IMG/VR virus record: IMGVR_UViG_3300017917_001616
Coordinates: 1-64,000 of that record
Length of the DNA: 64,000 bases
Reading direction: 5' to 3' (one strand)
Origin: a virus
In this document: positions 16,251 to 22,223 of the stretch, one piece after another
Layout: each line of letters begins with the position of its first letter
How positions within the stretch are numbered: the first letter of the stretch is position 1
The notes under the pieces: model-generated
Database searches by the model: none
Seen by the model: the letters and a program-made list of their open reading frames with translations, nothing else
Told to the model about the DNA's origin: nothing
Position numbers and translations under genes: made by a program

Positions 16251-16822
16251 TGGAAATCTCACTACGTAAAGCAAACGCACTACAACACGCCATCAACGAG
16301 ATGCTAGGCACACTAGACCTTAGCACTGAAGTCTCGATTAATGAATTCGAGAAGCCAAGCGAAAAGGTAACCGAAGCAACTGCTCGCTTTGCTACACACA
16401 TGGCTACTCGTAGCAAGCTAATTGCTGTGCTTTACGAGATTCGCAAGGCTGTTGCAGATGCAAATGCAGCGTCTGGGATCGACGGGCACCTTGCAGACGT
16501 AGCAATGCTAGACAAAGATATCCAGCTATATGGGCGTCTAAGCAAGCTAGAGCCTGCAGTGGCTAACGATGTGCTAGTCGGTAAGCTAGGCAAGATTAAG
16601 GGACGTGACAAAGCAGACGTTTACGGGCGTTTCGGCGACGACACTGTCACAACTAACATCTTCGATAAGGAAAAGATCGAAGAATTCAAGTCAGAGCTTG
16701 CTCGTCTGAAGCGAGCAAAGACTGCACTGCAAGATGAATTGCTAGAGCTTAACGTAAGCACTACAATCACACTGGACGACGAAACAGAGCGTTTCCTTGT
16801 TCGTGCAGGAATCGTAGAATAA
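16250..16822 (+). CDS. Hypothetical helical protein (190 aa)
   Basis: Coupled to tilS (TAATG). Mostly helical with coiled-coil stretches (EEFKSELARLKRAKTALQDEL, near the end). Its bases are clearly more GC-rich than those of tilS. Function unknown; co-transcription with tilS is the only hint. Confidence 0.6.
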   Translation: MEISLRKANALQHAINEMLGTLDLSTEVSINEFEKPSEKVTEATARFATHMATRSKLIAVLYEIRKAVADANAASGIDGHLADVAMLDKDIQLYGRLSKLEPAVANDVLVGKLGKIKGRDKADVYGRFGDDTVTTNIFDKEKIEEFKSELARLKRAKTALQDELLELNVSTTITLDDETERFLVRAGIVE

Positions 16823-17112
16823 GTTTTGGTAGATGCAGGGCAAGGTAACTTGCCCGAAACTACCCGGAGTAGGAGAGAGAAACGAGAATAAAGGCGGGCA
16901 AGCGTTACTTGCATATTCAAACGATCGGTTTTTGATCTCCGCTGTGTGTTCCGATTTTATTATATTCGTCTTAATTGACACTGCATTTTGATAATCGGAA
17001 ATATAGGCATTGTAGATTGCGTGTTGTTTGTTGCAAAAGTAGGTCTGTATACCACGCTACATGCACTTTGCTGGATCTTTATTACTCACTCTTTCCTCTC
17101 TGTTTTAGTTTA
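16823..17112 (+). ncRNA. Non-coding stretch with several hairpins
   Basis: No gene. Hairpins: GGGCAAG/CTTGCCC with a GTAA loop (16837-16854), CTAC/GTAG, GCAAG/CTTGC, and a bulged long helix GCAT-GTA-GCGTG / CACGC-TAC-ATGC (about 17008-17069). It could be a leader or a small RNA of the following tRNA unit. Confidence 0.4.
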
Positions 17113-17189
17113 GCCCTTGTAGGCCAATTGGTAGAGTCGGCGGATTCAAAATCCGCATAGTGTCGGTTCGAGTCCGACCAAGGGCACCA
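17113..17189 (+). tRNA. tRNA with Leu anticodon CAA, short variable arm
   Basis: Acceptor GCCCTTG/CAAGGGC perfect, A73, CCA; anticodon loop TTCAAAA (CAA, reads UUG). Short variable region unlike normal tRNA-Leu. D-arm GGCCAATTGGTAGAGTCG is shared with the tRNA at 21979. Confidence 0.88.
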
Positions 17190-17215
17190 AATATTTTGTA
17201 TTAAGGAAGTATAAT

Positions 17216-17599
17216 ATGCGTAGAGATGGGAGAAATGCAATGCGTAGTGTTAAGATGAATCGTGACGAACTTTTAAAGATTGTCAAAGAAAATAAGATTA
17301 AGCACGTTGCCGAATACGAAGAAGCAGTGAATGATTATAAAGCACTTGCTGTTAAGATTACAAAAGAAAATGTGAAGCTAGCAAACACCGGCGACTTGGA
17401 TAAAATTAAAGATATCAAAAGCATTCCGTCTGCACCACGTAGCTACGAGAACGATTACAATCGTGCAGCACGTATGCTTGAACTAAGCGTAGAAGACGTT
17501 ATCGAACTTGAAGATGATGTATTCAACCAACTAGTGCTTGACGAATGGTCTTGGAAACAATCATTTACTGTAAGCAACAGTATGTATAAATCAATGTAA
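17216..17599 (+). CDS. Conserved phage hypothetical protein (127 aa)
   Basis: Start chosen at the ATG 6 bases after AAGGAAG. Helical N-terminal half (ELLKIVKENKIKHVAEYEEAV), then SIPSAPRSYENDYNRAARML and a tryptophan-containing end. A pattern common to small phage proteins of unknown role. Confidence 0.65.
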   Translation: MRRDGRNAMRSVKMNRDELLKIVKENKIKHVAEYEEAVNDYKALAVKITKENVKLANTGDLDKIKDIKSIPSAPRSYENDYNRAARMLELSVEDVIELEDDVFNQLVLDEWSWKQSFTVSNSMYKSM

Positions 17600-17620
17600 T
17601 ACTCTGTAAAGAGTAACCAA

Positions 17621-17773
17621 GTTTAGTCTGCGTCTTGTAGTTTATAACTGAGATTCACTACTTAAGGCGTAACAATGGACCGATAAGAACATTCGAAGTA
17701 AGAAGTCCTAACACTGCTGGTAAAACCGTTAAATGCTTTCTCAGGCTGTGCAGTTGCCGGACGCAGACTAAAT
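17621..17773 (+). ncRNA. Structured RNA closed by a 13-bp helix
   Basis: TTTAGTCTGCGTC (17622-17634) pairs perfectly with GACGCAGACTAAA (17760-17772), closing about 125 nt. Inside are GTAGT/ACTAC, GGAC/GTCC and CTGAG/CTCAG pairings. No reading frame. The family is not recognised. Confidence 0.65.
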
Positions 17774-17783
17774 AATTTAAGAT

Positions 17784-17826
17784 GATAAATAAAAGTGTAA
17801 GATAATTTTATCTCAGATGATAAATA
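17784..17826 (+). promoter_or_regulatory. Two late promoter-like boxes
   Basis: GATAAATA at 17784-17791 and again at 17819-17826, both within a repeated AGATGATAAATAAA context, in front of a non-coding transcript that ends at the terminator at 17968. Confidence 0.5.
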
Positions 17827-17832
17827 AACTTA

Positions 17833-17967
17833 TATAAGGAATACAAAGTTCAATGATTACATGCGGAACCACAGCACAGAATACATGGTCACTAGGGGGC
17901 AATCCTAGTGTCGATTCCGTGCGGGCGGGCCGAGGTAGTTAAGAACAAACCAAAAAGTTCGAACACC
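17833..17967 (+). ncRNA. Candidate late small RNA
   Basis: Lies between late-type boxes and a terminator with no gene. Main structure: GCACAGAAT / ATTCCGTGC (one mismatch) enclosing a perfect 7-bp hairpin CACTAGG/CCTAGTG with loop GGGCAAT. Confidence 0.5.
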
Positions 17968-17999
17968 AAGGCCCCAAGCGAAAGCAGAGGGGCTTTTTT
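17968..17999 (+). terminator. Terminator of candidate small RNA
   Basis: AAGGCCCC pairs with GGGGCTTT around a GC-GAAA-GC inner hairpin, followed by a run of T. Confidence 0.8.
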
Positions 18000-18037
18000 A
18001 ATGGCTCAAAAAAAGATAAAAAAAGACAAAATAACAG

Positions 18038-18066
18038 TTGACAGGCAAGAACTCATACACTATATG
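18038..18066 (+). promoter_or_regulatory. Early promoter P1 of RNA cluster 1
   Basis: TTGACA and TATATG 17 bases apart, spacer GGCAAGAACTCATACAC, a variant of the conserved early spacer. Confidence 0.72.
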
Positions 18067-18127
18067 TAACTAGTAAGGAACGCAGACGCAGCAACGCAGA
18101 GCTTCCAAACAAAAAAGAAAAAAGTTG

Positions 18128-18156
18128 TTGACAAGGCAAAAACAAGACGCTAAGTT
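18128..18156 (+). promoter_or_regulatory. Early promoter P2 of RNA cluster 1
   Basis: TTGACA and TAAGTT 17 bases apart, in tandem after P1 and 57 bases before a boxA. Confidence 0.55.
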
Positions 18157-18184
18157 AACAAGGTAAGCAAGAAGTTGTTTACAC

Positions 18185-18196
18185 GCTCTTTGACAA
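18185..18196 (+). promoter_or_regulatory. boxA-like antitermination element 1
   Basis: GCTCTTTGACAA matches the boxA of bacterial rRNA leaders (E. coli TGCTCTTTAACA), which loads NusB/NusE and keeps RNA polymerase from stopping on untranslated RNA. It follows tandem promoters and precedes a run of ncRNAs and tRNAs. Confidence 0.65.
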
Positions 18197-18210
18197 TTTA
18201 GACGTATTAC
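18187..18210 (+). repeat. 24-base inverted repeat, left copy
   Basis: From within boxA onwards, TCTTTGACAATTTAGACG plus six more bases occurs as an exact reverse complement at 27309-27332, 9.1 kb away on the far side of the first tRNA block. Confidence 0.9.
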
Positions 18211-18262
18211 GGTAAGCTATAGTAGCTTATCACATTCCTTAGCGAAAGCGATGATAGGGATT

Positions 18263-18430
18263 GTAAGTAGACAATGTATGCACCAACATACATTAACTAA
18301 CTCTACTTACACGTATGTTAGAAATGGGGGTAGCACGGTTCGACTCCGTGCGTGGTTGGGTTGACCTATGCAAAAAGCCGGCGGGCGCTCGCTGTTTCGA
18401 AGACAGACTAACATACTTGTAAGTAGAGTT
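18263..18430 (+). ncRNA. Structured RNA with T-arm and a 23-bp closing helix
   Basis: 18299-18321 pairs with 18408-18430 over 23 bases with a single mismatch. The enclosed 86 nt begins with a perfect tRNA T-arm (GCACGG-TTCGACT-CCGTGC). The left strand can instead pair upstream: GTAAGTAG (18263-18270) with CTACTTAC (18303-18310), outside an AATGTATG/CATACATT hairpin, so two exclusive folds are possible. A tmRNA was considered but no tag frame or acceptor stem was found. Confidence 0.65.
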
Positions 18431-18541
18431 AATAACTAGCGCAGGGGGATGACCCCGTAAGACGCAAGAGACTCGGCACTGCTAGGCTTATAGCAGCTAA
18501 GTCGCCCTTGTTGCCTGGGGTAGAGCCCATAACTGTTATGT
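18431..18541 (+). other. Non-coding spacer with hairpins
   Basis: GGGG/CCCC, CTGCTA/TAGCAG and GACT/AGTC pairings; no gene. Probably part of the same processed transcript. Confidence 0.35.
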
Positions 18542-18617
18542 TCCGTCTTAGCTCAGTTGGTAGAGCAGGTGACTGTTAATCACCGGGTCGCTGGTTCGAG
18601 CCCAGCAGACGGAGCCA
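18542..18617 (+). tRNA. tRNA-Asn(GTT)
   Basis: Acceptor TCCGTCT/AGACGGA perfect, G73, CCA; anticodon loop CTGTTAA. Confidence 0.93.
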
Positions 18618-18625
18618 AAAATTAT

Positions 18626-18704
18626 CTGGGTGTAGCTCAGCTTGTGTTAGAGTGCTCGCCTTGGAAGCGAGAGGTCGAAGGTTCAAATCCTTTCACCCAG
18701 ACCA
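18626..18704 (+). tRNA. tRNA-Pro(TGG)
   Basis: Acceptor CTGGGTG/CACCCAG, A73, CCA; anticodon arm CTCGC-CTTGGAA-GCGAG. D-loop is longer than usual. A second Pro(TGG) lies at 22147. Confidence 0.85.
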
Positions 18705-18792
18705 GATACATCACGGTGCTGCATAAGCGAGGCTTAATCATAAATGCAGTTAAATCACTAACGGGCAGCGGTTAGCAGAGCCAAAAACATAC
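18705..18792 (+). other. Spacer with two hairpins
   Basis: CTGCAT/ATGCAG (with AAGC/GCTT inside) and CTAAC/GTTAG hairpins between two tRNAs; ends in GAGCCA. It could be a decayed tRNA or processing structure. Confidence 0.35.
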
Positions 18793-18880
18793 GGAGCGGG
18801 GGCAGGATGGTAATGCAGCAGATTGCTAATCTGTAGAGGGGGCAACTCCTCACTGGGTTCGACTCCCAGTCGCTCCGCCA
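18793..18880 (+). tRNA. tRNA-Ser(GCT)
   Basis: Acceptor GGAGCGG/TCGCTCC, G73, CCA; anticodon loop TTGCTAA; long variable arm GAGGG-GGCAA-CTCCTC as expected for Ser. Confidence 0.92.
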
Positions 18881-18952
18881 ATGGCACACTAGCATCAGGC
18901 TAGTCCAGACCGTAAGGTTAACGGTGACAAGCAGGGAGAGTCCTGCACACAC
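18881..18952 (+). other. Row of three small hairpins
   Basis: CTAG/CTAG, ACCGT/ACGGT and GCAGG/CCTGC hairpins in a row before the structured element at 18953. No gene. Confidence 0.4.
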
Positions 18953-19062
18953 ATTCTACTTTAAACTATGCACAAGGCGTAGGCCACGCCGATGTTATGG
19001 CAACAGGTTGGCATTTGCTGACTAGGTGGTTCGATTCCACAGTGTATAGTTTAAAGTAGAAT
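18953..19062 (+). ncRNA. tRNA-like RNA with a 21-bp closing helix
   Basis: 18953-18973 pairs with 19042-19062 over 21 bases with one G-U. The 68 nt inside hold GGCG/CGCC (D-arm-like), a GTTGGC/GCTGAC hairpin and a T-arm-like GTGG-TTCGATT-CCAC directly before the helix, so it looks like a tRNA with a hugely extended acceptor stem, no usable anticodon and no CCA. The piece GATGTTATGGCAACAGG recurs at 19564. Confidence 0.65.
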
Positions 19063-19064
19063 AT

Positions 19065-19141
19065 TGCGGGGTAGAGAAGTGGTCATCTCGCTTGGCTCAT
19101 AACCAAGAGATCGCTGGTTCGAATCCAGCCCAACGCAACCA
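19065..19141 (+). tRNA. tRNA-Met(CAT), initiator-like
   Basis: TGCGGGG start, AACCA end and anticodon arm CTTGG-CTCATAA-CCAAG resemble tRNA-fMet, but the stem has two G-A mismatches (5-68, 6-67), a 1-72 T-A pair and only two G-C pairs next to the anticodon loop. Initiator function is probable but not certain. Confidence 0.78.
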
Positions 19142-19143
19142 AA

Positions 19144-19234
19144 TTTCCAGTCTTAGTTACTAGGATCTCTCAGTTAAAAGCTGTCCTAGTGTAAAGCAAT
19201 GTCCTAAATGGCTTGCTTCTAAGGTAGCTGGAAA
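19144..19234 (+). ncRNA. Small branched RNA
   Basis: TTTCCAG pairs with CTGGAAA, then CTTAG with CTAAG; two arms branch off: ACTAGGA/TCCTAGT and AAGCAA/TTGCTT. No T-loop, so not a tRNA. Confidence 0.55.
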
Positions 19235-19244
19235 GCCAACAGTT

Positions 19245-19335
19245 GGACACTTGGCAGAGATGGATTATTGCACCGGTCTTGAAAACCGACGACGCTGAAA
19301 GGCGTCCCAGGGTTCGAATCCCTGAGTGTCCGCCA
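19245..19335 (+). tRNA. tRNA-Ser(TGA)
   Basis: Acceptor GGACACT/AGTGTCC perfect, G73, CCA; anticodon loop CTTGAAA; long variable arm GACGC-TGAAAG-GCGTC. Confidence 0.94.
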
Positions 19336-19341
19336 TAAATT

Positions 19342-19415
19342 GGCCCTATGGTATATGGGTATTACACTAGGCTGTCTACCTGGTGAACGGGGTTCGAGTC
19401 CCCGTAGGGTCGCCA
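19342..19415 (+). tRNA. tRNA-Asp(GTC)
   Basis: Acceptor GGCCCTA/TAGGGTC, G73, CCA; anticodon arm CTAGG-CTGTCTA-CCTGG. Confidence 0.92.
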
Positions 19416-19419
19416 AGAT

Positions 19420-19587
19420 ACTTGAGTGTTAGTAAGTGAAAGGTGCAACAGTTTAGCGGCTGTTGTAACAAGGAGATATGCAATCCTCCGAGTAACTGTA
19501 ATAACGGACCCCAAGGACGCAAGTCCATAACTGCACGGCCGAAAATTTGCAGATAATGCTGTTGATGTTGTGGCAACAGGCTCAAGT
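19420..19587 (+). ncRNA. Structured RNA closed by ACTTGAG/CTCAAGT
   Basis: A 7-bp closing helix surrounds hairpins CAACAG/CTGTTG, GGAG/CTCC, GGAC/GTCC and a second CTGTTG/CAACAG. The last contains GATGTTGTGGCAACAGG, shared with the element at 18953. The duplicated CAACAG/CTGTTG strands allow alternative folds. Confidence 0.5.
19564..19580 (+). repeat. Motif shared with 18991-19007
   Basis: GATGTT(A/G)TGGCAACAGG occurs here and at 18991-19007 with one difference, forming TGTT/AACA hairpins in two otherwise different RNAs. Confidence 0.7.
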
Positions 19588-19616
19588 AATAAAATAAAAA
19601 AAAGATAAAAAAAGTG

Positions 19617-19645
19617 TTGACAATGACAACAACACATACTATATT
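19617..19645 (+). promoter_or_regulatory. Early promoter of large RNA 1
   Basis: TTGACA and TATATT 17 bases apart, preceded by an A-rich tract. Confidence 0.8.
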
Positions 19646-19677
19646 AAGAACATAAGCAGCAAACGTGTTGTTTATGC

Positions 19678-19688
19678 GCTCTTTGAAA
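19678..19688 (+). promoter_or_regulatory. boxA-like antitermination element 2
   Basis: GCTCTTTGAAA, followed by ATTTGGTAAAC, 33 bases after the promoter -10 and 12 bases before a 20-bp helix. Same layout as elements 1 and 3. Confidence 0.62.
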
Positions 19689-19699
19689 ATTTGGTAAAC

Positions 19700-19884
19700 A
19701 CTGTGTTTAAAACTAACACGATACTAGATACTGTGTATAATGCACCGTTGGTTAGTGACCAGGTATTAGTAGGCTGAACAGCGTTGGGACGCAACTGTCG
19801 CAAAGACAGGAGGACTGGTTCGATTCCAGCAGTAGCAATTTACTCTCGAGGTGGGTTGCTTATTGTGTTAGTTTTAAACACAGT
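19700..19884 (+). ncRNA. RNA element with perfect 20-bp closing helix and T-arm
   Basis: 19700-19719 is the exact reverse complement of 19865-19884. The 145 nt between include a T-arm (ACTGG-TTCGATT-CCAGC) and several small hairpins. It forms the 5' end of the transcript with large RNA 1, like the processing stem after boxA in an rRNA leader. Confidence 0.68.
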
Positions 19885-20750
19885 ATAACATGGGCGGTAT
19901 AGCGTCCGACTTAAGGGTAAGTGCAGTAATGCACCCAAAGCAAGGTTTCCTATAAACTTGCGCTGTAGCAATACAGTCCATCTATGCAAGCCTGAACTAG
20001 AGTTGACTCGGTTATCCGAAAGCAACTCCCGTCCGTAGAAAGGCGGTAGGCAGTAAGTTAGGAATGGTGTCCGAAAGGATAGTCGCAGAGCCAGTCGGTG
20101 AGCGATAAGAGGGTTGGCGCCCAAACACCGTTCAGCCAAACTAACGAATGCTGAAAGTTAACAGGTAGCTACAGAGTCTGAGCCCGCAAGCAAAGGCATG
20201 GTAGCATCTTGAGAGTGGAAGGGTTAGGCCCCGGATACTTGAAAAGACGTTGAGTAGTCCGCAAGACGAAAGACAGTTGGTGTGTTGTATTCTGTATCTA
20301 ACAAGATATGGAGCAACTGGGGCAGCACATCGAAGTAGGTTCGCAATATTGCATAACGGTAATGCAATCGTATTATCAAACGACAGACTGTGGGTTCGAT
20401 TCCCACTGTTGCACACAAAAGCGAAAGACTGTCCCGGTATACTACGAAAGGTGGTTAATGCCACACTCGAAAGAGAATGTGGTCTACAGATGCTCGCAAG
20501 GCGGACGTAGTTGTTCGGAAAGATAGCGTAACTTCTTAGCGGAAGTGAACTGCTCGCAAGGCAGGCGAAGGATAGAAGGACGAGTAGTAGTATGCGACGA
20601 GAGAAACGCCACTCTCCAAAAAAGGCACCACTGGAAGATACAGGATGACCGTAAAAGGCTCCTGTGGATAACGAGAGAACGTGGCTCGCAAGGCTAACGG
20701 TAATGCTCAAAGGCTTCCATCCTATGCTGTAATCTCAAGCTAGGCAAAAC
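19885..20750 (+). ncRNA. Large ornate structured RNA 1
   Basis: About 870 nt with no plausible gene (long frames here are chance, on both strands). It is packed with hairpins: GTGC/GCAC, GCAAG/CTTGC, CTGTA-GCAA-TACAG, GAGTTG/CAACTC, TTCAGC/GCTGAA, TATCT/AGATA, TTGCAT/ATGCAA, CTC-GAAA-GAG, CAGGA/TCCTG, GGAAG/CTTCC. GNRA-type loops (GAAA, GCAA) recur many times. A T-arm GTGGG-TTCGATT-CCCAC lies at about 20393-20409. Size, phage setting, neighbouring tRNAs and an embedded tRNA piece recall GOLLD or ROOL RNAs; the family is not proven. Confidence 0.7.
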
Positions 20751-20753
20751 ATT

Positions 20754-20835
20754 ACGTTTTGATGATACACATATATACTAACAGAGGCTTAGTCCGGAGA
20801 GCGTTATGCCAAGTTTATGTGTATCTTCTAAGCGT
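20754..20835 (+). ncRNA. U-U helix RNA element, copy 1
   Basis: ACGTTTTGATGATACACATA pairs with its partner at 20816-20835 except for two U-U mismatches and a G-U. The conserved strands TTTTGATGATA and TATCTTCTAAG recur in three tandem copies at 29597-29907. Inside is an ACTAA/TTAGT hairpin. Confidence 0.7.
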
Positions 20836-20851
20836 AAAATAAATACTTTAC

Positions 20852-20927
20852 GGGCTCTTAGCTCAGTTGGGAGAGCGGTAGCTTTGCAAGCTTCAGGTCA
20901 GCGGTTCGATCCCGCTAGGGTCCACCA
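20852..20927 (+). tRNA. tRNA-Ala(TGC)
   Basis: Acceptor GGGCTCT/AGGGTCC with G-U pairs, A73, CCA; anticodon loop TTTGCAA. Confidence 0.9.
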
Positions 20928-20934
20928 AAATAAT

Positions 20935-21009
20935 GCGGGTGTAGCTCAGGGGTAGAGCGGCTGCTTGCCAAGCACCAGGTCACGGGTTCGAATCCCGTTA
21001 CCCGCTCCA
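20935..21009 (+). tRNA. tRNA-Gly(GCC)
   Basis: Acceptor GCGGGTG/TACCCGC, T73, CCA; anticodon loop TTGCCAA. Confidence 0.92.
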
Positions 21010-21063
21010 AGTTAGGTTTTCGGTTAAGCCATTTAAAACCGTAAATGTATGTGAGAGGACAAT

Positions 21064-21318
21064 ATGAAAACTTTAGAAGAAAAAGAACAGTTTTACACTA
21101 AATGTGGAGAACTATTGGGAATAGAACACGTTTACACTACACCGGTTCCTAGACGTAACAGATGGAATACAAGACGATTAGGTAACGGTCGGTATCCCGG
21201 GTTTGGGTTGATACACTGTTATGGTAGTAGTGTGCGAGTTATGAGTAAACACGGAACACGTATGTTTAGCTCATACGAAGCGGTATATGAATATTTGTTA
21301 AAAGTTTTGCCCTTATAG
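21064..21318 (+). CDS. Small hypothetical protein (84 aa) ending inside a tRNA gene
   Basis: GAGAGG precedes the ATG. Basic alpha/beta protein (TPVPRRNRWNTRRLGNGRYP, SSVRVMSKHGTRMFSS). Its TAG stop lies 7-9 bases inside tRNA-Thr(TGT), so the gene and tRNA overlap by 10 bases. Function unknown. Confidence 0.6.
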   Translation: MKTLEEKEQFYTKCGELLGIEHVYTTPVPRRNRWNTRRLGNGRYPGFGLIHCYGSSVRVMSKHGTRMFSSYEAVYEYLLKVLPL

Positions 21319-21384
21319 CTCAGCTGGTAGAGCATCTGATTTGTAATCAGAGGGTCGGGAGTTCAAGTCTCTCTGGGGGCACCA
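21309..21384 (+). tRNA. tRNA-Thr(TGT)
   Basis: Acceptor GCCCTTA/TGGGGGC, A73, CCA; anticodon loop TTTGTAA. Overlaps the end of the gene before it. Confidence 0.92.
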
Positions 21385-21390
21385 AAATTT

Positions 21391-21466
21391 GGCTCGGTAG
21401 CAAAAGCGTCGAATGCGTGATCTTGCAAAGATCGAGGTGGTGGTTAAAGTCCATCCTGAGCCTCCA
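21391..21466 (+). tRNA. tRNA-Cys(GCA)
   Basis: Acceptor GGCTCGG/CTGAGCC, T73 as in tRNA-Cys, CCA; anticodon loop TTGCAAA. T-loop is TTAAAGT rather than TTCGANT. Confidence 0.85.
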
Positions 21467-21476
21467 AAAACTAAAT

Positions 21477-21560
21477 GGTCGGTGGCCCGGATGGTAAGGG
21501 GATGGACTGCAACTCCATAGCACTGCAAAGTAATGTGTTCGATTCACATACCGACCTCCA
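21477..21560 (+). tRNA. tRNA with Cys anticodon GCA, long variable arm
   Basis: Acceptor GGTCGGT/ACCGACC perfect, T73, CCA; anticodon loop CTGCAAC. The variable region is 14 nt and can form ACT-GCAA-AGT, unusual for Cys. Confidence 0.8.
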
Positions 21561-21566
21561 AGTTTT

Positions 21567-21574
21567 TATAAATA
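21567..21574 (+). promoter_or_regulatory. Late promoter TATAAATA
   Basis: Exact TATAAATA only 5 bases before the ATG of the next gene, so the mRNA would be almost leaderless. Confidence 0.58.
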
Positions 21575-21579
21575 TATGT

Positions 21580-21969
21580 ATGAAGATATTTGAGATCACA
21601 GCAAAACTTGTAAACAAGTATTATCCAGAGCCGGATGAGACTGAAGTTGGGTCTGATGTAAAGAATGTAAGAAATGAAGTAAATCGAGTTGTTACATTGC
21701 CAATGAATCAAATTAAGTCTAGATTCGAAGGCGACGATAAAGCAGATCCTGCGTGGACTACAGCTAGAGCAAATATCGAAAACATTAAAAAACAAATTAA
21801 AAAAGATGTCAAACAGCTACCTCCAATAGTTGTGAGAAGGCTTCCAAGAGAAAATACGTATCAAGTAATAGATGGTCACCATCGTTACTTTGCATTTCGT
21901 GAAATGAATATTAAACTTATACCAGCTATAATACTAAATGCTGGACAAGTTACTGGTGACAAATATTAA
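21580..21969 (+). CDS. ParB-like nuclease domain protein (129 aa)
   Basis: The C-terminal half shows a ParB/sulfiredoxin-type motif: LPPIVVRRLPRENTYQVIDG then HHRYFAFREM, which in the family binds nucleotides or phosphate. The N-terminus MKIFEITAKLVNKYYPEPDE is of a type found on marine phage head-associated proteins. A longer frame starting at 21475 runs through a tRNA gene and is rejected. Function is inferred from the domain only. Confidence 0.7.
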   Translation: MKIFEITAKLVNKYYPEPDETEVGSDVKNVRNEVNRVVTLPMNQIKSRFEGDDKADPAWTTARANIENIKKQIKKDVKQLPPIVVRRLPRENTYQVIDGHHRYFAFREMNIKLIPAIILNAGQVTGDKY

Positions 21970-21978
21970 AAATACAAT

Positions 21979-22055
21979 GCGGATGTAGGCCAATTGGTAG
22001 AGTCGCTGCGCTTAGAACGCAGATGTTGGGGGTTCGAGTCCCTCCATCCGCACCA
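21979..22055 (+). tRNA. tRNA with Leu anticodon TAG, short variable arm
   Basis: Acceptor GCGGATG/CATCCGC perfect, A73, CCA; anticodon loop CTTAGAA. Shares the D-arm of the CAA tRNA at 17113 and lacks a long variable arm. Confidence 0.9.
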
Positions 22056-22063
22056 AAGGTTGA

Positions 22064-22138
22064 TGGGAAGTAGTTCAGTGGTAGAATAACTGACTTTGAA
22101 TCAGCAGGTCGGAGGTTCGAGCCCTCCCTTCCCAACCA
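22064..22138 (+). tRNA. tRNA-Gln(TTG)
   Basis: Acceptor TGGGAAG/CTTCCCA perfect, A73, CCA; anticodon loop CTTTGAA. Confidence 0.92.
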
Positions 22139-22146
22139 AAAAATAT

Positions 22147-22223
22147 CCGAGTGTAGCTCAGTTTGGTAGAGCGCCTGGTTTGGGACCAGGATGTCGTGGG
22201 TTCAAATCCTGCTACTCGGACCA
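22147..22223 (+). tRNA. tRNA-Pro(TGG), second copy
   Basis: Acceptor CCGAGTG/TACTCGG, A73, CCA; anticodon arm CCTGG-TTTGGGA-CCAGG. Sequence differs from the copy at 18626. Confidence 0.92.

Noticed and set aside
18320-18440. Possible tmRNA: AAAAAGCC and TTAATAAC resemble tmRNA landmarks near a T-arm
   Set aside because: No tag frame ending in Ala-Leu-Ala-Ala, no acceptor stem with GGGG/CCCC and CCA, and the T-arm lies on the wrong side for either a normal or a permuted tmRNA.
20141-20710. 189-codon frame on the minus strand inside large RNA 1
   Set aside because: No start signal, composition follows the hairpins on the + strand, and the protein has no recognisable features.
21475-21579. N-terminal extension of the ParB-like gene
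   Set aside because: It would run through a tRNA with a perfect acceptor stem; a late promoter lies directly before the ATG at 21580.
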